A DNA stretch of 55,343 nucleotides from Streptomyces albicerus. GTDB taxonomy: Bacteria; Actinomycetota; Actinomycetes; Streptomycetales; Streptomycetaceae. Below, piece after piece: positions 42,648-52,221 of the stretch. The number at the start of each line of letters is the position of its first letter. Within the stretch, counting starts at the first letter, position 1. The translations under genes were made by a program, and so were the position numbers. The stretch covers positions 1 to 55,343 of the forward strand of contig NZ_VWMY01000012.1 in the NCBI RefSeq assembly GCF_008905045.1, written 5' to 3'. The notes beneath the pieces are model-generated. The model did not search any database and was not told the origin of the DNA. It saw only the letters and a list, made by a program, of their open reading frames with translations.

Positions 42648-43460
42648 TCAGTCGTGCCAGGCGCCCAGTTCCTCCAGGCGGGTCTGGAGCGGCTCGAAGA
42701 GGTCGGGTGGGGCCGCCACGGTCAGGTCGGTCGAGAGGGGCTCTCCGGGGCGTCCACCGGTCAGCGCGCCCGCTTCCCGGGCGATCAGGTCACCGGCGGC
42801 GTAGTCCCAGGGGTTCAGCCCGCGCTCGTAGTACGCGTCCAGGCGGCCCGTCGCCACATCGCACAGGTCGATCGCCGCCGAGCCACCACGGCGGATGTCC
42901 CGGACCTGGGGAATCAGCTGCCCGACCACCTCGGCCTGCCGGACCCGGCGCTCGGCGAGATAGCCGAAGCCGGTGCCGACCAGGGCCAGCCCGAAGGCGG
43001 GAGCGGGCCGCACACGCGCGGGGCGGTCGTTCACGTACGCGCCCTCGCCCAGGACGGCGCGGTAGGTCTCGCCGCGCATCGGGGCGTGCACGACGCCGAC
43101 GACCGTCTCGCCGTCCTTGCGGACCGCGATGGACACTGCCCAGCTGGGCAGTCCGTACAGGTAGTTGACCGTCCCGTCGAGCGGGTCGATCACCCACTGG
43201 ACGCCACTGCTGCCCTCGACGCTGGCGCCCTCCTCGCCGAGCACGCCGTCGTCCGGCCTGCGGTCGGCGAGCAGACCGGTGATCAGCTTCTCGGAGGCGA
43301 TGTCCATCTCGGTGACGACGTCGACGGCGCTGGACTTGGTGGCGGCCACGCCGAGGTCCTCGGGGCGGCCGTCGCGCAGGAAGGCGCCCGCGCGGTGGGC
43401 CGCGTCGAGTGCGATCTCCAGGAGCTCGGCCTTCAGCTCGTCGTTCGCTGTGGCGGTCAC
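42648..43460 (-). CDS. Inositol monophosphatase-family phosphatase
   Basis: 270 residues from the GTG at 43460 (GGAG five bases upstream; a GTG at 43472 overlapping the hemH stop is an alternative). The Mg-dependent phosphatase motifs are present: the GEEG glutamates in DDGVLGEEGAS, IDPLDGTVNYLYGLP and the C-terminal LNPWDYAAGDLIAREAG. Substrates in the family include inositol-1-phosphate, histidinol phosphate and nucleotide bisphosphates; which applies is not clear. It follows hemH by eight bases and is probably co-transcribed. Confidence 0.9.
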   Translation of the reverse strand: MTATANDELKAELLEIALDAAHRAGAFLRDGRPEDLGVAATKSSAVDVVTEMDIASEKLITGLLADRRPDDGVLGEEGASVEGSSGVQWVIDPLDGTVNYLYGLPSWAVSIAVRKDGETVVGVVHAPMRGETYRAVLGEGAYVNDRPARVRPAPAFGLALVGTGFGYLAERRVRQAEVVGQLIPQVRDIRRGGSAAIDLCDVATGRLDAYYERGLNPWDYAAGDLIAREAGALTGGRPGEPLSTDLTVAAPPDLFEPLQTRLEELGAWHD

Positions 43461-43468
43461 GGCGCTCC

Positions 43469-44596
43469 TCACGCGTACTGGCTGTCGGCGCCCGCGGCGG
43501 CGGGCTTGGGGGTGCGGGCCGGGCAGCAGCCCATGGGGCAGAGGTCGTGGCTCGGGCCCAGCGTGCCGAGGGCGCAGGGCGTGACGGCCCTGCCGCTCTC
43601 GGCGGCGGCCCGCTCCAGGACGAGGTCGCGGATCGCGGCGGCGAACCGCGGGTCGGCGCCCACGGTGGCCGAGCGGCGCACCGGCAACCCGAGCTCCTCG
43701 GCCTTGACCTTCGCCTCCGTGTCCAGGTCGTACAGGACTTCCATGTGGTCCGAGACGAACCCGATGGGCGCCATCACGACGGCCGGGACACCGGCGCCGT
43801 GCAGCTCCTCCAGGTGGTCGCAGATGTCCGGCTCCAGCCACGGGATGTGCGGGGCGCCGGAGCGCGACTGGTAGACGAGCTGCCAGGCGTGGTCGATCCC
43901 GGTCTGCTCGCGCACGGCGTCGGCGATGAGCCCGGCCACGTCCAGGTGCTGCTGCACGTACGCCCCTCCGTCGCCGTGGCCCTCCACGGGCCCGGAGGTG
44001 TCCGCGGACGCGTTCGGGATCGAGTGCGTCGTGAAGGCGATGTGCGCGCCCGCGCGGACGTCCTCGGGGAGCTCGGCGAGGGACTTCAGGACGCCCTCGA
44101 TCATGGGCTCGACGAAGCCCGGGTGATTGAAGTAGTGCCGGATCTTGTCGACCCGGGGCAGCTCCAGGCCCTCGCCCTCGAGGGTCGCCAGGGCTCCGGC
44201 GAGGTCCTCGCGGTACTGCCGGCAGCCCGAGTACGAGGCGTACGCGCTCGTGGCGAGGACCAGGACGCGGCGGCGGCCGTCGGCGACCATCTCGCGCAGG
44301 GTGTCGGTCAGATACGGGCCCCAGTTCCGGTTGCCCCAGTACACGGGCAGGTCCAGGCCGTGGTCCGCGAAGTCCTTGCGGAGGGCGTCCAGCAGGGCGC
44401 GGTTCTGGTCGTTGATCGGGCTGACCCCGCCGAACAGGAAGTAGTGCTGCCCGACTTCCTTGAGGCGTTCCTTGGGGATGCCTCGTCCACGCGTCACGTT
44501 CTCCAGGAACGGGACCACGTCGTCGGGACCTTCGGGGCCGCCGAACGAGAGCAGGAGCAGGGCGTCGTAGGGGCTGGCATCGAGCACGTCTCGCAT
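43469..44596 (-). CDS. hemH: Ferrochelatase (coproporphyrin III type)
   Basis: 375 residues. Conserved ferrochelatase segments: [39 protein letters not shown], the active-site His in [10 protein letters not shown], and [19 protein letters not shown]. Actinobacterial [2Fe-2S] cysteines appear as SGCRQYRED near the middle and the C-terminal LCPMGCCP. In actinobacteria this enzyme inserts Fe(II) into coproporphyrin III, so cpfC is an equal name. An iron-box-like palindrome lies 93 bp upstream between hemH and the divergent decayed MFS gene. Confidence 0.94.
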   Translation of the reverse strand: MRDVLDASPYDALLLLSFGGPEGPDDVVPFLENVTRGRGIPKERLKEVGQHYFLFGGVSPINDQNRALLDALRKDFADHGLDLPVYWGNRNWGPYLTDTLREMVADGRRRVLVLATSAYASYSGCRQYREDLAGALATLEGEGLELPRVDKIRHYFNHPGFVEPMIEGVLKSLAELPEDVRAGAHIAFTTHSIPNASADTSGPVEGHGDGGAYVQQHLDVAGLIADAVREQTGIDHAWQLVYQSRSGAPHIPWLEPDICDHLEELHGAGVPAVVMAPIGFVSDHMEVLYDLDTEAKVKAEELGLPVRRSATVGADPRFAAAIRDLVLERAAAESGRAVTPCALGTLGPSHDLCPMGCCPARTPKPAAAGADSQYA

Positions 44597-44688
44597 GCCT
44601 CGATCCTGCCACCCGGCTCCGACAGCCGGACAACGGTGGGGGGCCGGACGGCAGGCGGGCAGGGTGACGGGCGAAGTCGGCAGATGCG

Positions 44689-44702
44689 TTAGGGTCGCCT
44701 AA
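44689..44702. promoter_or_regulatory. Iron box (DtxR/IdeR/DmdR type)
   Basis: TTAGG-GTCG-CCTAA is a perfect inverted repeat identical in its arms to the core of the DtxR-family consensus (TTAGGTTAGCCTAACCTAA), though its outer third is weaker. It sits 57 bp before the decayed MFS start and 93 bp before hemH. Confidence 0.65.
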
Positions 44703-44758
44703 CTCGTAAGCTGTATCAGCCGAATTCACGCCTTACCGGATTCTCACCGGAGACCCCC

Positions 44759-46002
44759 GTGCCCAGCCCCTACCGCGCCCTGTTCGCCGCCCCCGGCTCC
44801 AAGGGCTTCACCACCGCGGGCCTCCTCGGCCGGATGCCGCTGTCGATGATGGGCATCGGCGTGGTCACGATGATCTCCCAGCTCACCGGGCGGTACAGGC
44901 TCGCGGGCGCCCTCTCGGCGACCCTCGCGCTGTCCGCGGCAGTGATCGGTCCGCAGATCTCGCGGCTTGTGGACCAGGACGGGCAGCGCCGCGCGCTATG
45001 GCCCGCGACGCTGTTCGCCCTCACCGCCGCGCCCGGACTGCTGCTGGCGGGCTGTTTCCTGGCGGCCGGCGTCTTCACGACCCAGCGCGCCACCGAACCG
45101 TTCCTGAAGACCGAGCGGGAGTGAGCCCGATCAGCCGCACGCCCCGAACGGTCTTGGGCGCACTGGTCCCCGGCGTACTCAACCCCGGGGCGGCGACACG
45201 CATCCCGTGCGTGGTCCGATCCCAGGAGGCCAGTTCCCTTGCGACCTGGCCAGTGGACACGGCCAGAGGCGACGGGGAGGCCCTGAACCATCACTCCGGT
45301 GGAGCAGGGGCCCCGCACGCTGGCGCCGTATCCGGCGTCCCAGATCGCACGGACACGCTAACCCGGTCGGCCCAGGACCCTGCAAGCCTGCGACCGGACC
45401 ATCACACGATCGAGCTAATGCGACCTTATGCGCACACGTCGCTGAACGGCGCGGTCGACGTGGTCACCATCGCCTTCGCCGACGAGGAGGGCCACAAGGG
45501 GGCAGCGAGCGTCGTCCTGGCCGTGTACGCGGCGGGCTCCTGTGCGGCGGGGGCCGTGTTCGGGCTGCTGCGCTTCAAGGGGGCGCCCGCCCGCAGGTGG
45601 GTGCTGGGCGTATGCGCCATGGCCGTGAGTATGATCCCCCTCCTACTGGTCGGAAACTTGCCGTTCCTGGCCGTGGCGCTGTTCGTTGCGGGCCTGTCCA
45701 TCGCGCCGACGATGATCACGACGATGGCCCTCGTCGAACTGCACGTACCACGCGCGAAACTGACCGAGGGCATGACGTGGGTGAGCACCGGACTCGCGGT
45801 CGGGGTCGCGCTCGGCTCCTCCCTGTCCGGCTGGGTGATCGACACGGCCGGGGCGCGGGCCGGGTACGGGGTTCCGGTCGCCGCCGGGGCCGTCGCGGTC
45901 GCGGTCGGTTTCCTCGGGTATCGCCGGCTCAGCAGGCCGGTTCCGCAGCGGGGAGGGACCCATGAGCAGCACAGCGAGCGGGCAGAGCGGCACCTGGCGT
46001 AA
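44759..46002 (+). pseudogene. Decayed MFS transporter
   Basis: The N-terminal part (44759-45124) begins SPYRALFAAPGSKGFTTAGL with helices 1-2, then jumps to a late-helix segment (GCFLAAGVFTTQRATEP) and stops. About 300 bp of unrelated sequence follow. The C-terminal part resumes near 45445 (GAVDVVTIAFADEEGHKGAA, then SVVLAVYAAGSCAAGAVFGL) to the stop at 46002. Roughly 80 residues of central helices are missing. Deletion plus insertion or rearrangement is inferred; the remaining ends are well conserved, so the decay looks recent. The 3' end overlaps the aldonolactone oxidase start by 41 bases. Confidence 0.8.
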
Positions 46003-47281
46003 CTGGGCCGGGAACGTCACCGCCCGGCCGGCCCGGGAGGTCACTCCGGCCTCCGTCGAGGAACTCGCCGCCGCCGTGCGCCAGGCCGCGGAGGACGGGC
46101 TCAGGGTGAAGGCCGTCGGCACCGGCCACTCCTTCACGGCCGCCGCCGCGACCGACGGCGTGTTGATCCGCCCTCAACTGTTGACCGGTATCCGCAGGAT
46201 CGACCGTGAGGCAGGCACCGTCACCGTTGAGGCGGGCACCCCGCTCAAGCGTCTCAACCTGGCTCTCGCGCGCGAGGGACTGTCGCTCACGAACATGGGC
46301 GACATCATGGAGCAGACGGTTTCGGGGGCGACCAGCACCGGAACCCACGGCACCGGGCGTGACTCGGCCTCGATCGCCGCCCAGATCAAGGGTCTTGAGC
46401 TGGTGACGGCCGACGGTTCGGTCCTCACCTGCTCCGAGAAGGAGAACCCCGAGGTCTTCGCGGCCGCTCGCATGGGCATAGGCGCCCTGGGTGTCGTCAC
46501 CGCGATCACCTTCTCCGTAGAGCCCATTTTTCTGCTCACGGCCCGTGAGGAGCCGATGAGCTTCGACGAGGTCACGAGCACCTTCGACGAACTGTTCACG
46601 GAGAACGAGCACTTCGAGTTCTACTGGTTCCCGCACACCGGCAACTGCAACACCAAGCGCAACAACCGCAGCGCGGGCCCGGAGAAGCCGGTCGGCACCG
46701 TCCGTGGCCTCTTCGAGGACGAGTTCCTCTCCAACGGCGTCTTCCAGGTGGCCAATTACGTCGGCCGGGCCGTGCCCGCCACGATCCCCTCGATCGCGAA
46801 GATCTCCAGTCGCGCCCTGTCCGCGCGCACCTACACCGACATTCCCTACAAGGTCTTCACTTCCCCTCGCCGGGTGCGCTTCATGGAGATGGAGTACGGG
46901 GTCCCGCGTGCGGCCCTCGTCGAGACGCTGCGCGAACTGAAGGCCATGGTCGACCGTTCACCGCTGCGGATCAGCTTCCCGGTGGAGGTGCGCACGGCGC
47001 CCGAGGACGACATCACGCTCTCCACGGCGTCCGGCCGGGACACCGCGTACATCGCAGTGCACATGTTCAAAGGCACGCCGTACCAGGCGTACTTCAGCGC
47101 CGCCGAGCGGATCTTCACCGCGCACGAGGGGCGGCCGCACTGGGGCAAGATCCACTCGCGCGACGCGGAGTACTTCGCGGAGGTCTACCCGCGCTTCGGC
47201 GAGTTCACCGAGCTGCGGGACCGGCTCGACCCGGAACGTCGGTTCGGGAACGACTACTTGCGCCGGGTGCTGGGGACGTAA
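45962..47281 (+). CDS. D-arabinono-1,4-lactone / aldonolactone oxidase
   Basis: 439 residues, ATG with GGGAGGGACCC upstream. The PCMH-type FAD domain has GTGHSFTAAA, whose His is the usual covalent FAD link, and NMGDIMEQTVSGATSTGTHG. The C-terminal ALO domain has FEFYWFPHTGNCNTKRNNRS and ends in the family motif HWGKIHSRDAEYF with DPERRFGNDYLRRVLG. It oxidises aldonolactones or sugar alcohols with O2, giving H2O2. It was probably translated together with the upstream MFS gene before that decayed. Confidence 0.9.
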   Translation: MSSTASGQSGTWRNWAGNVTARPAREVTPASVEELAAAVRQAAEDGLRVKAVGTGHSFTAAAATDGVLIRPQLLTGIRRIDREAGTVTVEAGTPLKRLNLALAREGLSLTNMGDIMEQTVSGATSTGTHGTGRDSASIAAQIKGLELVTADGSVLTCSEKENPEVFAAARMGIGALGVVTAITFSVEPIFLLTAREEPMSFDEVTSTFDELFTENEHFEFYWFPHTGNCNTKRNNRSAGPEKPVGTVRGLFEDEFLSNGVFQVANYVGRAVPATIPSIAKISSRALSARTYTDIPYKVFTSPRRVRFMEMEYGVPRAALVETLRELKAMVDRSPLRISFPVEVRTAPEDDITLSTASGRDTAYIAVHMFKGTPYQAYFSAAERIFTAHEGRPHWGKIHSRDAEYFAEVYPRFGEFTELRDRLDPERRFGNDYLRRVLGT

Positions 47282-47776
47282 CCGCGCCGGTCGGTGGGTC
47301 GCCCGAAAGATTCGGGCCGGAAGTGTGCACGAGACGCGGGAAGTTTGCGCGAGAAGGGGACGTACGGGCGAAACGATAAGTTCCGTTTCTGGTGATTCCG
47401 CATGGCGCGTCGCGCGTCATGGTCACGAGAACGTCGCCCCGGGCGGCCAACTCCCGCCCCCGGACAGAAGTTCGGCGGCGTGCCGATCCACGCAAGTGGC
47501 CCGAATGGAGTACTGTTGCGAGCCCTGGGTCCGGACACTCGCCAGGGCGTCCGGGGCCTTCCAGGACCGCCGGGAGGGGGCTCGTTGCACAGGGTGATGA
47601 GGTTCGTCACTTAGCGTTGCGAATAGGTAACCGTGCCATAACGGCGATCCAGGGCCACCGCCCGACACGCCGGGCAACTCGGCAAGGTTGTGGCAGGCTG
47701 CACCCGGGCAGGCCACACTCGACTAGCGGAAGCAGCGACGCACGTGACGTCGGCAGGCACCACCCGGGAGGTCCCC
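47282..47776. other. Intergenic region upstream of sepH
   Basis: 495 bp without a gene I can support. A plus-strand open frame at 47402-47614 has Arg/Pro/Gly-rich composition and no convincing start signal. The AT-richer AATAGGTAACCGTGCCATAA near 47624-47643 is the most promoter-like part. Confidence 0.5.
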
Positions 47777-48871
47777 ATGCCCGAACTGCGTGTCGTGGCC
47801 GTCTCTAACGACGGCACACGGCTGGTGCTGAAGGCTGCGGACAGCACGGAGTACACGCTTCCGATCGATGAGCGTCTGCGCGCCGCCGTTCGCGGCGACC
47901 GTCCCCGCCTCGGCCAGATCGAGATCGAGGTGGAGAGCCATCTCCGCCCCCGAGACATTCAGGCGCGTATACGTGCGGGAGCGTCCGCCGAAGAGGTCGC
48001 CCAGCTCGCCGGTATCCCCGTCGACCGTGTGCGCCGCTTCGAGGGTCCCGTTCTCGCCGAGCGTGCCTTCATGGCGGAGCGAGCCCGGAAGACCCCTGTC
48101 CGCCGCCCAGGCGAAACCACCGGCCCCCAGCTGGGCGAGGCGGTGCAGGAGAGGCTCCTGCTGCGCGGCGCCGACAAGGAGACCGTCCAGTGGGACTCCT
48201 GGCGCCGCGACGACGGCACCTGGGAGGTCCTGCTGGTCTACCGGGTGGCGGGCGAACCGCACTCGGCGAGCTGGACGTACGACCCGCCGCGGCGGCTCGT
48301 CCAGGCCGTCGACGACGAGGCGCGCTCGCTGATCGGCGAGACCGACGACCTCGCCACGTCCGAGCCCAGCTTCCCCTTCGTGCCGCGCATCGCCAGGCTG
48401 CCGCGCGACCGTCAGATGGACCGGGCCCTGGACCGGCAGACGGAGCGGCCGAGCCTGCCCTCGCCGTCGCCAGAGCCGGACGTCGAGGACAGCCCCGCCG
48501 AGCGCGAACGCGAACGCGATTCGCTCACCAGCCTCCTGGAGGCGGTGCCCAGCTTCCGCGGCGACATGGTGGTGCCCGAGCGCCCGTCGACCGCTCCCGC
48601 CGCCTCGACCACCTCCACCACGGAGCGTCCCGAGGCGGAGGAACCGCTGGCCCCGGAGCCCGAGGCGGAGGAGCCCCCGGCTCCCGCGGCCTCGGCCGGT
48701 TCCGCCTACGCGGACGTGCTCATGCCGCGCTCGGTGGGCAGCCACCGCGACCGGCTCGTCGGCTCCACCGACCGGCAGGCCGAGGCGGACGGGGTCCGAC
48801 CGGGCCGTAGAGCGGCCGTGCCGAGCTGGGACGAGATCGTCTTCGGGACGCGCCGGAAGAAGCAGGACTAA
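47777..48871 (+). CDS. sepH: FtsZ-interacting cell division protein SepH
   Basis: 364 residues from the ATG at 47777 (GGGAGGT upstream). The N-terminal DUF3071 domain (MPELRVVAVSNDGTRLVLKA) contains a helix-turn-helix-like part (GASAEEVAQLAGIPVDRVRR) reaching to about residue 170 (VQWDSWRRDDGTWEVLLVYR). A disordered Pro/Glu/Ser-rich region of about 130 residues follows, and a conserved C-terminal tail (RRAAVPSWDEIVFGTRRKKQ). SepH binds FtsZ and stimulates filament assembly during Streptomyces division. Followed by a clear terminator. Confidence 0.93.
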   Translation: MPELRVVAVSNDGTRLVLKAADSTEYTLPIDERLRAAVRGDRPRLGQIEIEVESHLRPRDIQARIRAGASAEEVAQLAGIPVDRVRRFEGPVLAERAFMAERARKTPVRRPGETTGPQLGEAVQERLLLRGADKETVQWDSWRRDDGTWEVLLVYRVAGEPHSASWTYDPPRRLVQAVDDEARSLIGETDDLATSEPSFPFVPRIARLPRDRQMDRALDRQTERPSLPSPSPEPDVEDSPAERERERDSLTSLLEAVPSFRGDMVVPERPSTAPAASTTSTTERPEAEEPLAPEPEAEEPPAPAASAGSAYADVLMPRSVGSHRDRLVGSTDRQAEADGVRPGRRAAVPSWDEIVFGTRRKKQD

Positions 48872-48888
48872 TCGGTTGTACGTGGCTG

Positions 48889-48918
48889 GGGCTCGCACCG
48901 TTTCGGTGCGAGCCCTTT
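48889..48918 (+). terminator. Rho-independent terminator of sepH
   Basis: GGGCTCGCACCG-TTT-CGGTGCGAGCCC is a perfect 12-bp stem with a 3-base loop, followed by TTT, 17 bp after the sepH stop. Confidence 0.88.
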
Positions 48919-48965
48919 CCGCTTCCGCGGGCCTTTCCGAGGGCGCCCACTCCCTCGTCGCGGAA

Positions 48966-49793
48966 CTAATGCGGGTCGGGCCCGGTCGCGACCGGGCGGC
49001 TGTCGTCCTGGGACCACTCCGACCAGGAGCCCGCGTACAGCGCGGCCGGGATGCCCGCGACCGCCAGTGCGAGGACCTCGTGCGCGCCGGAGACGCCCGA
49101 GCCGCAGTAGACGCCGACTTCGGAAGTGCCGGTCGCGCCCAGGGACTTGAAGCGTTCGGCGAGTTCGGCGGCCGGGAGGAAGTGGCCGGATTCCGCCACG
49201 TTCTCCGTGGTCGGTGCCGAGACCGCCCCGGGGATGTGGCCGCCCACCCGGTCGATCGGCTCGACGTCGCCCCGGTAGCGCTCGGCGGCCCGGGCGTCGA
49301 GAAGCAGACCCGTGCGGGCCAGCGCCGCGGCGCCGTCGGCGTCGAGCAGGGGCAGCGCGCCGGGGGCCGGTACGAAGGTGCCGGCGACCGGAGTCGACTC
49401 GCCGGACTCGAGCGGGCCGCCCCAGGCCGCGAGGCCGCCGTCAAGCACACGCACCGACGGGTGACCCGTCCAGCGCAGCAGCCACCAGGCACGTGCGGCG
49501 GCCCAGCCGAGCCCTCCGTCGTACACAACGACATCGCGGTCCGCGGACACGCCGGCCGCTCGCATGGCCGCGCCGAAGACCTCTATGTCGGGCAGCGGAT
49601 GACGGCCCGCCGCACCGGCCGGAGCAGCGAGTTCCGAGTCCAGGTCCACGTAGACGGCCCTTGGAATGTGCCCTTCCGTATAGGCGGAGCGCAGGTTCGG
49701 ACCGCCCAGCTGCCAGCGGATGTCCAGCACGACCGGGGGGTTCGGACCCGCCAGGTCGCTCGCGAGTCGGGATGCGGAGATGATGGCGTTCAT
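48966..49793 (-). CDS. Sulfurtransferase (tandem rhodanese)
   Basis: 275 residues from the ATG at 49793 (AAGGA eight bases upstream). Two rhodanese domains: an inactive first one (VVLDIRWQLGG, then YTEGHIPRAVYVDLDSELA) and an active second one whose loop VYCGSGVSG carries the catalytic Cys. The CGSGVSG loop is of the 3-mercaptopyruvate/thiosulfate sulfurtransferase group. It transfers sulfane sulfur to acceptors such as cyanide or thiols in the cytoplasm. Converges with sepH. Confidence 0.92.
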   Translation of the reverse strand: MNAIISASRLASDLAGPNPPVVLDIRWQLGGPNLRSAYTEGHIPRAVYVDLDSELAAPAGAAGRHPLPDIEVFGAAMRAAGVSADRDVVVYDGGLGWAAARAWWLLRWTGHPSVRVLDGGLAAWGGPLESGESTPVAGTFVPAPGALPLLDADGAAALARTGLLLDARAAERYRGDVEPIDRVGGHIPGAVSAPTTENVAESGHFLPAAELAERFKSLGATGTSEVGVYCGSGVSGAHEVLALAVAGIPAALYAGSWSEWSQDDSRPVATGPDPH

Positions 49794-50106
49794 GGCCACC
49801 ATCCTTGCGCACGGGGTGGCCGCATCGTCCAGCTCCGGCTACTCTGCTCGGCCGGACCGGCCCGACCACACGGCGTGCGGGCGCGGCCACACGCTGTACA
49901 GCCGATGGACACCAGCAGGCAATCGCGGGGAAACGGATGGGCACCGGCAAATCGGGCATCCTCCCGCCGTGGGCCGTTCGGCCGGGGCGCGCCCAGCCCC
50001 CGGTGGTGCGAACATCGGCACCGGGCGCGGAAGCGCTCGGCGGCGGTACGCGCGTTTCGGAAGCGGAAGTGAAGCGGCCTCACGAGGCGCCGAGGAGAGG
50101 GTGACG
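49794..50106. other. Divergent intergenic region, nothing distinctive
   Basis: 313 bp between the sulfurtransferase and VOC genes. I see no gene, strong palindrome or clear promoter in it. Confidence 0.5.
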
Positions 50107-50901
50107 ATGACCGAGGCACGGGGGTCGGCCGGCCTGAACGGCACTGCGCACGCGCCCGGCACACCCTGCTGGGTGAGTCTGATGGTGCACGGGATGGCCG
50201 CGACCCAGGAGTTCTACGGGGAACTGTTCGGCTGGGACTTCCAGCCGGGCCCACAGCAGCTGGGCGCGTATGTGCGGGCGCAGCTCGACGGCCAGGAGGT
50301 GGCGGGTATCGGCCAGCTTCCGCCCGACCGCCATCTGCCCATCGCGTGGACGCCCTACCTCGCCTCGGACGACGTGGACCTGACGGCCGAGACGGTCCGG
50401 CACTGCGGCGGCACGGTCGGCGTCGGTCCCCTGGACGCCGAAGACGCCGGCCGCCTGGCGATCGCCTCTGACCCCTCGGGCGCCGTGTTCGGCGTCTGGC
50501 AGGCCGCGGCCCACCTCGGCACGGGCATCACCGGCGTCCCCGGCACTCCCACCTGGAACGAACTCATCACCCGCGACTCCGCCGGCGTCGCCAAGTTCTA
50601 CGAGACGGTCTTCGGCTTTGAGGAGGAGCCCGTCGTCTCCGCCGACTTCGACTACATCACCCTCCACATCAAGGGCCGCCCGGTGGCCGGCATCCATGGT
50701 GTCGGCAACGCCCTGCCGCGCGACCGCGGCCCGCACTGGATGACGTACTTCGAGGTCGCCGACGTGGACGCCGCCCTCACCCACGTCCTCGACCTCGGCG
50801 GGCACGTCCTCAAGCCGGCCCGCGACACCCCCCACGGCCGCATCGCCACGGTGGCGGATCCGGAGGGCGCGGTGTTCTCGGTGGTGCGGACCAGCCACTG
50901 A
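50107..50901 (+). CDS. Two-domain VOC (glyoxalase-like) protein
   Basis: 264 residues from the ATG at 50107 (GGAGAGG upstream). Two VOC modules: residues about 15-125 (TPCWVSLMVHGMAATQEFYG, then IASDPSGAVFGVWQ) and 135-262 (TPTWNELITRDSAGVAKFYE, then TVADPEGAVFSVVR). VOC proteins include metal-dependent isomerases, dioxygenases and antibiotic-binding proteins. The clear E/H metal ligands of true glyoxalases cannot be traced in both modules, so a binding or resistance role is possible. Function open. Confidence 0.85.
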   Translation: MTEARGSAGLNGTAHAPGTPCWVSLMVHGMAATQEFYGELFGWDFQPGPQQLGAYVRAQLDGQEVAGIGQLPPDRHLPIAWTPYLASDDVDLTAETVRHCGGTVGVGPLDAEDAGRLAIASDPSGAVFGVWQAAAHLGTGITGVPGTPTWNELITRDSAGVAKFYETVFGFEEEPVVSADFDYITLHIKGRPVAGIHGVGNALPRDRGPHWMTYFEVADVDAALTHVLDLGGHVLKPARDTPHGRIATVADPEGAVFSVVRTSH

Positions 50902-51124
50902 TGTGACTCCGAGTGCGGGCCACCACATGGTCGCCGTCCAGATGACGTCGGCGTGTGAGCGGTGCGCTGAGGCCGGCCCGCTCGTCAGCACCTCAGGTCA
51001 GGGTGGGTAACCGCGCTCCTGGGGCCGTCTGTTGGCCGTGCTCCTCCCTCAGGGAAGGTACGGCCGACGGCCCTTCTACATGGCCGGATCCACGGGGCGG
51101 CGAGGCTCTCGTGAGGTCCGGCGA

Positions 51125-52063
51125 CTACACGGCGTCGCGACGGGCAGCCGAGGGGTTCACGCCGTACTTGGCGTGGAAGGCGCGGGTGAAGTGCGCCTGG
51201 CCGACGAAGCACCAGTGGGCGGCGATCGCCGCGATGCTGCGATGGGCGAGCAGAGGGTCGGCCAGGTCACGCATCGCCGCTTCGAGGCGGCGAGATCGGA
51301 TGTAGTCGGTGACGGTGCATGACTCGTGCTCGAACAGCCGGTGCAGTGTGCGCGCGCTCATGTGGTGCACGGCGGCGACCCGCGCATGGGTCAGATCCGG
51401 TTCGGCGAGGTGCGCTCTGATGTAGTTCAGGATCTGCAACCGCAATGCGTCCGCTGCGCCATCGTCGCCACAGGGGGCGGCGTCGCTCAACGCCGCTGCC
51501 ACCAGATGCAGCCCTGCTTCACCGAGCCGGTCGGCGGACGTCCGGTGGATCGAATCTCGCTGCGATACCGCGGAGGACACGTAGCCGGCCAGCACCGCGC
51601 CTGGTCCGTCCGCGAGTGGATGGGCACGGCTCATCGACGTGACGACCATGCGCTCGGGCAGGCTCAACGCGCCCCGGGGGAAAGCCATGACCGCGCACGA
51701 CCATTGCCGCTCCAGTCGCAGGTGGTACGGCCTGCCGGTGTCGTAGATCGCCATCTGCCCGGGCGCGATCGAGATCTCGCGATCGTCCTGGCACACGGTG
51801 GCGTACCCGCTCAACTGCACGCAGACCTTGAGCAGGTCGATCGGCGTCTGCCGGACGGCCCGGGGAGTGCGCCGCACGACCTGCGGCGTGCCGCTCACCC
51901 GGTAGGCCGCGATCGCCCCGAGCTGCGTACCGGCCATCTGCCCATGGGCGTCCCGCGCTCCGATGGCCTCGGGGACGAGCCGACCGAAAGCACTGCCCAA
52001 CTGCTCTCGCCAGAGTTCGGCCGGGTGAGGGCTTGACTGTTCTGTCCATGCGGTCGACGACAT
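51125..52063 (-). CDS. AraC-family transcriptional regulator
   Basis: 312 residues from the ATG at 52063; a GTG one codon upstream is equally likely (GGAGGG upstream). The N-terminal cupin-like AraC_binding_2 domain (VCVQLSGYATVCQDDREISI, then APGQMAIYDTGRPYHL) precedes a double-HTH domain (LTHARVAAVHHMSARTLHRL, then CFVGQAHFTRAFHAKYGVNP). Such regulators (FeaR/XylS-like layout) activate catabolic genes for amines or aromatics. It is divergent from the GMC oxidoreductase gene, its likely target. Confidence 0.9.
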   Translation of the reverse strand: MSSTAWTEQSSPHPAELWREQLGSAFGRLVPEAIGARDAHGQMAGTQLGAIAAYRVSGTPQVVRRTPRAVRQTPIDLLKVCVQLSGYATVCQDDREISIAPGQMAIYDTGRPYHLRLERQWSCAVMAFPRGALSLPERMVVTSMSRAHPLADGPGAVLAGYVSSAVSQRDSIHRTSADRLGEAGLHLVAAALSDAAPCGDDGAADALRLQILNYIRAHLAEPDLTHARVAAVHHMSARTLHRLFEHESCTVTDYIRSRRLEAAMRDLADPLLAHRSIAAIAAHWCFVGQAHFTRAFHAKYGVNPSAARRDAV

Positions 52064-52088
52064 CACTGTGTGCGCCCTCCCACCAGAC

Positions 52089-52105
52089 TTGTCCTTGCAC
52101 GACAA
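52089..52105. promoter_or_regulatory. Possible operator between araC-like and GMC genes
   Basis: TTGTC-CTTGCAC-GACAA is an inverted repeat in the 158-bp divergent gap. A further GACTGACAAG half-site lies near 52142. Only moderately convincing. Confidence 0.35.
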
Positions 52106-52221
52106 AGGCCGAGGCGGGATTAGTCAACAACTCTGCAACGTGACTGACAAGAATCTGTAGCAGGTTTTTCACCGCGCGGGCGACGGGGCCCGCCGGACCG
52201 CCGAACCAGAGGTGGTGGGCT

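Noticed and set aside
43461..44729. Extended frame upstream of the inositol-phosphatase start
   Set aside because: It is a shadow of hemH on the same strand. The phosphatase fold starts just after the GTG at 43460.
47402..47614. Possible 70-residue gene upstream of sepH
   Set aside because: No convincing Shine-Dalgarno, Arg/Pro/Gly-rich composition and no recognisable motif.
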